Source: JBEKCB01 sp052139675 (GTDB lineage Bacteria > Planctomycetota > Brocadiia > CAIUPP01). From it: DNA of 64,000 nucleotides. The notes under the pieces are model-generated. The model worked only from the letters and a program-made list of their open reading frames with translations. It did no database searches and was not told where the DNA came from. Shown piece by piece: positions 59,583 through 64,000 of this stretch. The translations under genes and the position numbers were made by a program. Location of the stretch: NCBI GenBank assembly GCA_052139675.1, contig JBKQWE010000003.1, forward strand, positions 62,001-126,000. Direction: 5' to 3'. The first letter of the stretch is position 1, and each line of letters starts with the position of its first letter.

Positions 59583-61019
59583 ATGTACTTATCTAAGAAA
59601 GTATGTCTGATCGCCATGGCCGCTCTCTTCTCTGCGCTTGCCCGGAACGCTCGAGCCGAGAAAACCGATACGATCACCCAATACGGGATCACATGGAAAT
59701 TGAGTCAACCGGCTGAGGTCGGGCAGTTTGTGACCGGCGACTACTATGTCGTGGGCGACTGCGAGGTCGTTTCCATCACGCCTCCTCCCGGAAACGGCCG
59801 GAACGGATGCGAGCTGGACCCGCCGCTCGATGACAATCGCAGCGGATACGACAGCCGCGAAGAGGGACATCGTTACGACGCCAAGATGTGCACCCCAATG
59901 CCGATTCGCATGAAGCCGGGCGATGCGCTCATGTCCACCATCAGCGTCACCGACGAGGAATACAACAAGGCATTTCATCGCTGGCTTCGAAAGAGCGTCG
60001 TTACGCCGTGCCCCGTGAAAAGCGCCTGCGTGCTCACCTGCGTGGCTGCCGCCCAACCCGCGGATGCCTTCCGTCCCTCGTACTGCGATCGGTCCCAGAA
60101 AATCTACCTGGCCAGGAACCTCAAGCGGAATCTCCTGCCGAATCTGCCTTATGGCCGAGATACGTTCGACCTGGACTTGGGCGTCTCGATTTCGGTAAAT
60201 GAACTGGCGGATCACTACAACCGCGTCTGGTTCAACCTGGTATTCTTTTCCTTCGACGCGCCCGTGGAATATCAACCGCAGTACGGACGCGAAATGGCCG
60301 AAGCGCCCGGAGTCGCCAGCCTGGCATTGATGACTGATTTGCCGCCGGAGAAAAAGGAGAGGCTCCTGATCGGTCTTGTGCAAAACGGGATTGACCTTTG
60401 GGGCATCGTGAGAGCCGGCTTCCACGGTTGGGAGGCGTGGGGCGGGCATGGATCGGGCAGAAAATGGCCGATCGTGTTCGCCGGGATGATGCTGGGCGAT
60501 GACGAGATGGCGTCGCCCACCAAGACCTATCCCAACGTGCAGTTCGGGGAGGACATGCAGACGATATTCAAGCGCTCCTGGACTGGAGCGAAGGTGGTCT
60601 ACGCCGGGCATCAGGGTGTTGACAGGAACGGCGAGGATATCAATAAGACCGATCCGGGCTGGGGCCAGTACGAGCATCTCCCGCCCAAAGAGTGGGCGAG
60701 CCAGATGAACGAGAGTTACCGCCGGTTGAACGGTAATGCCTGGGTGGCCGAGGCGCTGGCGGCGAGGATTATGCACGCGGAGAAAAACTGGGACCATGAC
60801 GCCTTCTTTGCCTATATGGATCGCTGGATGACGGAAGATGACACGGAATTCGTCAAGCAGGTCAAAGATCAGAAGGGATGGGACTTCTCCGCAGATTGGC
60901 AACTGCAACGAGCGACGTGGTATCCGTTCGTCAACGAGATGTGGAAGAAATACCGCGACAATCTCCCGCCCGGCCCGAATGGAGAGAAGACTCCGCCGGC
61001 GGAAACGACTTGGAAGTAG
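59583..61019 (+). CDS. Large secreted protein of unknown function
   Basis: A 478-residue exported protein. Signal peptide about 1-25 (VCLIAMAALFSALARNARAE). The N-terminal region has QYGITWKLSQPAEVGQFVTG then DYYVVGDCEVVSITPPPGNG and a GYDSREEGHRYD stretch. I associate a similar GITWxF...GxFxxGDYWVVGP pattern with secreted proteins of Planctomycetota-like bacteria; no function is known to me. The C-terminal half is helical and Trp-rich. The ribosome site is GGGAGGG. Confidence 0.6.
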   Translation: MYLSKKVCLIAMAALFSALARNARAEKTDTITQYGITWKLSQPAEVGQFVTGDYYVVGDCEVVSITPPPGNGRNGCELDPPLDDNRSGYDSREEGHRYDAKMCTPMPIRMKPGDALMSTISVTDEEYNKAFHRWLRKSVVTPCPVKSACVLTCVAAAQPADAFRPSYCDRSQKIYLARNLKRNLLPNLPYGRDTFDLDLGVSISVNELADHYNRVWFNLVFFSFDAPVEYQPQYGREMAEAPGVASLALMTDLPPEKKERLLIGLVQNGIDLWGIVRAGFHGWEAWGGHGSGRKWPIVFAGMMLGDDEMASPTKTYPNVQFGEDMQTIFKRSWTGAKVVYAGHQGVDRNGEDINKTDPGWGQYEHLPPKEWASQMNESYRRLNGNAWVAEALAARIMHAEKNWDHDAFFAYMDRWMTEDDTEFVKQVKDQKGWDFSADWQLQRATWYPFVNEMWKKYRDNLPPGPNGEKTPPAETTWK

Positions 61020-61052
61020 ATTGAATCGTTGGTGATGCGCGATGCGGCCTGG

Positions 61053-61616
61053 CTACATCCGGAGCGCCAGGGCCATCATTATTTTCGTCTTCACGGCATT
61101 CACGAGACCGCGCAACAATGCCAACCGGATGTTTATCGCAAACATAAGAGCGATGCAGACGCAACCTGCTGCTGCGCAAAAGTGCATAGCGTACAGGAAA
61201 CCGTTCGCTTGCAAGGTATTCAAGATGAACGGCGGATAGTTAACGATATAGCCGCAAAAGAACATGGCCACGGTGAAGGCGGACGCCAGACAGTAGCCGG
61301 AAATGGCGCCGGATATAGTTAGATGCAACTGGTTCTGCCAGGATACTATTTCAACCAGAGCAAGAGCCAGCCGGTCCTGGGGCAGCGTGCTGACGATGTC
61401 CCCGTCCTTGGTGAAAATATTCTGAGAGAACAGAAGCTTGCGGCGAGCGGCGCACTTCTCCCACTCGGCGGCAAGCCTCTTTCCTTTCGGTCCGCGTGAA
61501 AAGGCGCCAGCCAACCGGTCACAAGTGTTTCGCAACTGGTCGGGGCACACGCAGATCAGCCCGGCGAAGACCAGGACCGCCGCGCCGGCGATGCATATCA
61601 CGTCGGGGGTTGTCAT
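61053..61616 (-). CDS. Membrane protein, function unknown
   Basis: About 187 residues. Helices near 7-25 (ICIAGAAVLVFAGLICVC) and three further hydrophobic stretches in the second half (ISGYCLASAFTVAMFFCGYI, LYAMHFCAAAGCVCIALMFA). A basic loop RGPKGKRLAAEWEKCAARRK follows the first. No family recognised. ATG 61616 follows GGAGCGGA; GTG 61622 is an alternative two codons earlier. It lies downstream of the next gene on the same strand. Confidence 0.55.
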   Translation of the reverse strand: MTTPDVICIAGAAVLVFAGLICVCPDQLRNTCDRLAGAFSRGPKGKRLAAEWEKCAARRKLLFSQNIFTKDGDIVSTLPQDRLALALVEIVSWQNQLHLTISGAISGYCLASAFTVAMFFCGYIVNYPPFILNTLQANGFLYAMHFCAAAGCVCIALMFAINIRLALLRGLVNAVKTKIMMALALRM

Positions 61617-61653
61617 TGCCACTCCGCTCCAGCGCCCGCACCGCGAAGTTCCG

Positions 61654-62124
61654 CTACGGCTTGACCGGTTCGTAGAACCCGCGGCCGAGATAGCGCAGCT
61701 TGCCTTGGCGGACCAGTTCCTGCCAGACCGATTCGGGCCACTCGCTGGGCGGGATAATGCCCGCGACGGTGGACTTGGCGCCCTTGGTCAACGGATTGCG
61801 GCCCAGTTTCGATTCCTCGTCCAGCACAGTGAGCGAGAACCGCTTTCGAAACGCCTGCAACGCTTTCGCGCAGACGTCGCTGCCGGGCACGTCGGGGACT
61901 GCGCCGGCAGCCGGCGGGTTTCGAAGCTCCTCGACCAGTCCTGCCAGCCCCTCCGCGTCGCGCATTCCCACGATCTCGCCTACGCGGTCGGCGGGCAACG
62001 AGGTCTTCTGAAGCAGACGGTACGCCTGCTTCCATTCGGCCGCAGCCCGGCGCGGATCGCCGTACGCGCGGATGGCGGCCGAGAGTTTTTCGAGCTCCGC
62101 CAGAATCGCCGGATCAACGGCCAT
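61654..62124 (-). CDS. Small soluble protein, function unknown
   Basis: A 156-residue protein. Helical N-terminus (AELEKLSAAIRAYGDPRRAA), a basic centre, and KRFSLTVLDEESKLGRNPLT then YLGRGFYEPVK at the end. No family recognised. It is 37 bases upstream of the membrane protein at 61053-61616 and probably co-transcribed. Confidence 0.5.
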   Translation of the reverse strand: MAVDPAILAELEKLSAAIRAYGDPRRAAAEWKQAYRLLQKTSLPADRVGEIVGMRDAEGLAGLVEELRNPPAAGAVPDVPGSDVCAKALQAFRKRFSLTVLDEESKLGRNPLTKGAKSTVAGIIPPSEWPESVWQELVRQGKLRYLGRGFYEPVKP

Positions 62125-62253
62125 CTTCGTTGCCTGTAATGAAATGCCGGAAGATGTTCATATCTCCCGACGTTTTATTCCGCCTCGGCACATGATATCA
62201 TTCCAGCGCTGTCGTTCACAATTGCAAAGGCATTATCGAGGGACGCCCTCTTC

Positions 62254-63261
62254 ATGAGTCTCCCCATTTGCCTGATGATTGACGATCCCGCGCCCCTGAT
62301 CAACGTCTACTGGTGGCACGTCGCCGCCCGGCAGAAAAGCGATGCGCCGGTTGAATCCACGGGCGAACCGGTGCTGCGCGACGTGCCGCTCGATTTTATG
62401 CGCGAGTTCGCCGATGTAGTGGCAGCCTGCAAGTTCCGCGGCAAGTTCACGGTGCTGCCCTTTCCTGCGGGGCTCGGCAGGATCACCGACGGATGGCCGG
62501 GCTGCGACCGGCGCGAGCTCGCGGAGTGGATCGCCATCGCTCGCGAGAAACTCATGGGGCCGATGGACATCACGCCGGAAATCCTCACCCACGCCGCAGC
62601 GTTGGACCTGGAGACGGGCGCGCTCCTGTCCGAGAATGAGCGCGACTGGTCCACCCATCAGACGGCGGCGACGCTCACGCCGTATATCGCCCATGCCCTG
62701 CAAATCCTCAAGGACGTGGGGCTGGAGGCCACCGGCATCACTTCTCCCTGGAACTTCGGGCAGGCGGTGGAGGACGAGTATCAGCGCGCCATCCGCGCGG
62801 CAATGCGACAGGTCAGCGGCCGCGGGCAGTCATGGTATTTCCTGCACATGGATACCCGCGAGACGGGGTTTCTGTCGCGTGTAGTGTGGCGCGAAAAGGA
62901 CGACTGGCTGGTCAGCGTCGTGGCGCAGTGCGACGACTATTTATGGAAAACGATGCAGACGGCCGACTCCAGCGACGAGTATGTCCGGACGCTGGCGTCC
63001 GAGTATTTGACCGAGAACGGCCGGGGCGGCCGGCTGGCGGAGTTGTTCCACGCCGAGACGCCGATGGTTTTGGTCACGCACTGGCAAAGCCTGTTCTCGA
63101 ACGGTCGGCGCACGGGCCTGCGAGCGCTGGCCGAGGTGGGACGGCGCGTGTGCGCGGCCTGGGGGCCGGCCGCGCAATGGATGACCTGCAGCGATCTGGC
63201 CGCTCACGTGGCGGCCGGGGACTTACCACCATTCAATCACGAAAGGCAGCATCCGCCATGA
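62254..63261 (+). CDS. NodB-like deacetylase/glycosidase-fold protein
   Basis: A 335-residue soluble protein. MIDDPAPLINVYWWH (Asp10, Asp11) at the start, VLPFPAGLGRITDGWPG, GLEATGITSPWNFGQAVEDE and a late VLVTHWQSLF follow the strand pattern of the polysaccharide-deacetylase/related TIM-barrel superfamily. Substrate unknown. Its stop overlaps the ATG of the UroD-like gene, so the two are translationally coupled and may act on the same compound. Confidence 0.55.
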   Translation: MSLPICLMIDDPAPLINVYWWHVAARQKSDAPVESTGEPVLRDVPLDFMREFADVVAACKFRGKFTVLPFPAGLGRITDGWPGCDRRELAEWIAIAREKLMGPMDITPEILTHAAALDLETGALLSENERDWSTHQTAATLTPYIAHALQILKDVGLEATGITSPWNFGQAVEDEYQRAIRAAMRQVSGRGQSWYFLHMDTRETGFLSRVVWREKDDWLVSVVAQCDDYLWKTMQTADSSDEYVRTLASEYLTENGRGGRLAELFHAETPMVLVTHWQSLFSNGRRTGLRALAEVGRRVCAAWGPAAQWMTCSDLAAHVAAGDLPPFNHERQHPP

Positions 63262-64000
63262 CCCCTCGCGACGTTGTCCTTGCGGCGATCCGGTTCGAGA
63301 ACCCGCCTTACGTCCCCTGGAACGTGGGCTTCACCGTGAAGCCGGCGGAAAAACTCGCGCGACATTTCGGGTCTGGGAATCTTCAGCCGTTCATCAAAAA
63401 TCACATCGGCGATCTCAAGTCCCCGACCCGCGACTTCCTCGAGGAATCGCCGGGGATGTTTCGCGACGCTTTTGGAGTCCTGTGGGACCGCACCGTGGAC
63501 AAGGATATCGGCACGCCGTGCGAATATCCGTTGCGCGGGCCGACGCTGAAGGGGTACTCCTTTCCCGCCCTTCGTCCGAGGGAGGACAAATATCGCGAGC
63601 TGATAGGCTCCTGGCCGGGCCTCGCCGTGCGGTTCGGCATCGGCTTCAGCCTGTTCGAGCGGGCGTGGACGCTGCGAGGCATGGAGAACCTCCTGATGGA
63701 CTTTCTGGCGCGGCCACGCTTCGCCCACGAACTGCTCGACGCGATTTGCGAGCACAATCTCCGGCTCATCGAATGGGGTTTGCAGTTCGATCCCGACATC
63801 GTTTATTTCGGCGACGACTGGGGCCAGCAGCGCGGACTTATCATGGGACCCAAGCTCTGGCGGGAGTTTATCAAGCCGAGGCTCAAGCGGATGTACGGCC
63901 GCGTGCGCGAAGCGGGGAAGCTCGTCAGCATACACTCCTGCGGAGACGTGGACGAGCTGTTTGACGACCTGGTGGAACTGGGCCTCAACCTCTTCAACCC
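63258..64000 (+). CDS. Uroporphyrinogen-decarboxylase-family protein (partial)
   Basis: The frame starts at ATG 63258 and runs off the right edge, giving about 247 residues. MTPRDVVLAAIRFENPPYVP, then FGDDWGQQRGLIMGPKLWRE and KLVSIHSCGDVDELFDDLVE, belong to the URO-D superfamily. Members with this DDWG...HSCG pattern are usually not heme enzymes but corrinoid or thiol methyltransferase relatives (MtaA/CmuA-like). The C-terminus is missing. Confidence 0.75.
   Translation, partial: MTPRDVVLAAIRFENPPYVPWNVGFTVKPAEKLARHFGSGNLQPFIKNHIGDLKSPTRDFLEESPGMFRDAFGVLWDRTVDKDIGTPCEYPLRGPTLKGYSFPALRPREDKYRELIGSWPGLAVRFGIGFSLFERAWTLRGMENLLMDFLARPRFAHELLDAICEHNLRLIEWGLQFDPDIVYFGDDWGQQRGLIMGPKLWREFIKPRLKRMYGRVREAGKLVSIHSCGDVDELFDDLVELGLNLFN

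Overview
The window is a GC-rich bacterial chromosome segment from a Gram-negative-type cell. That reading rests on the TonB/ExbBD energy system, a Wza-type outer-membrane exporter, several lipobox proteins and outer-membrane barrels. The mix of an exosortase/EpsI polysaccharide locus, an ECF sigma/FecR module, TRL-family lipoproteins, a secreted clan-A glycosidase and UroD-like and TIM-barrel genes resembles the Planctomycetota-Verrucomicrobiota-Lentisphaerota area or a neighbouring candidate phylum. The sequence alone does not fix the taxon. No insertion sequence, prophage or CRISPR array was seen.

Layout. 1-6863: metal acquisition, with the end of a TonB-dependent receptor, tonB-exbB-exbD-exbD, a coiled-coil protein, and a zinc/manganese-type ABC operon closed by a ribbon-helix-helix/cysteine-rich small protein. 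6901-10086: tRNA-His, a small WELV-motif protein and alpha-glucan phosphorylase. 10118-15300 (minus): a four-gene signalling operon (multi-PAS kinase, Rcp1-type regulator, REC-GGDEF, REC-kinase-REC). 15563-19896: an outer-membrane protein under a palindrome shared with the metal operon, a ModE-type regulator, a beta-propeller protein, a membrane protein and a lipoprotein. 20004-28119: MFS transporter, secreted glycosidase and LamG-like protein; ECF sigma/FecR/secreted-protein operon; TIM-barrel and zinc-finger proteins. 28271-33863: smc, two tandem TRL-family lipoproteins each behind a conserved structured RNA leader, and another lipoprotein. 33889-41189: rsmH, the threonine operon hom-thrC-thrB, a deacetylase-like protein, a C4 zinc-ribbon protein and SAM hydroxide adenosyltransferase. 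41218-51116 (minus): an exopolysaccharide/exosortase operon behind a sigma-54-type promoter. 51382-55198: HD-GYP, PilZ and FliS-like genes. 55257-59505: recG-hisI-like-mtlD-like-tadA and tRNA-Ser. 59583-64000: secreted and membrane hypotheticals and a NodB-like/UroD-like pair running off the end.

The genes group into metal import, cyclic-di-GMP/phosphorelay signalling (GGDEF, HD-GYP and PilZ are all present), polysaccharide export with exosortase sorting, and housekeeping. The least explained items are the duplicated structured leader of the TRL genes, the palindrome shared by the metal ABC operon and an outer-membrane gene (with a candidate new metal sensor in the operon), a FecR domain that appears split between two adjacent genes, and two genes that seem to start at CTG.
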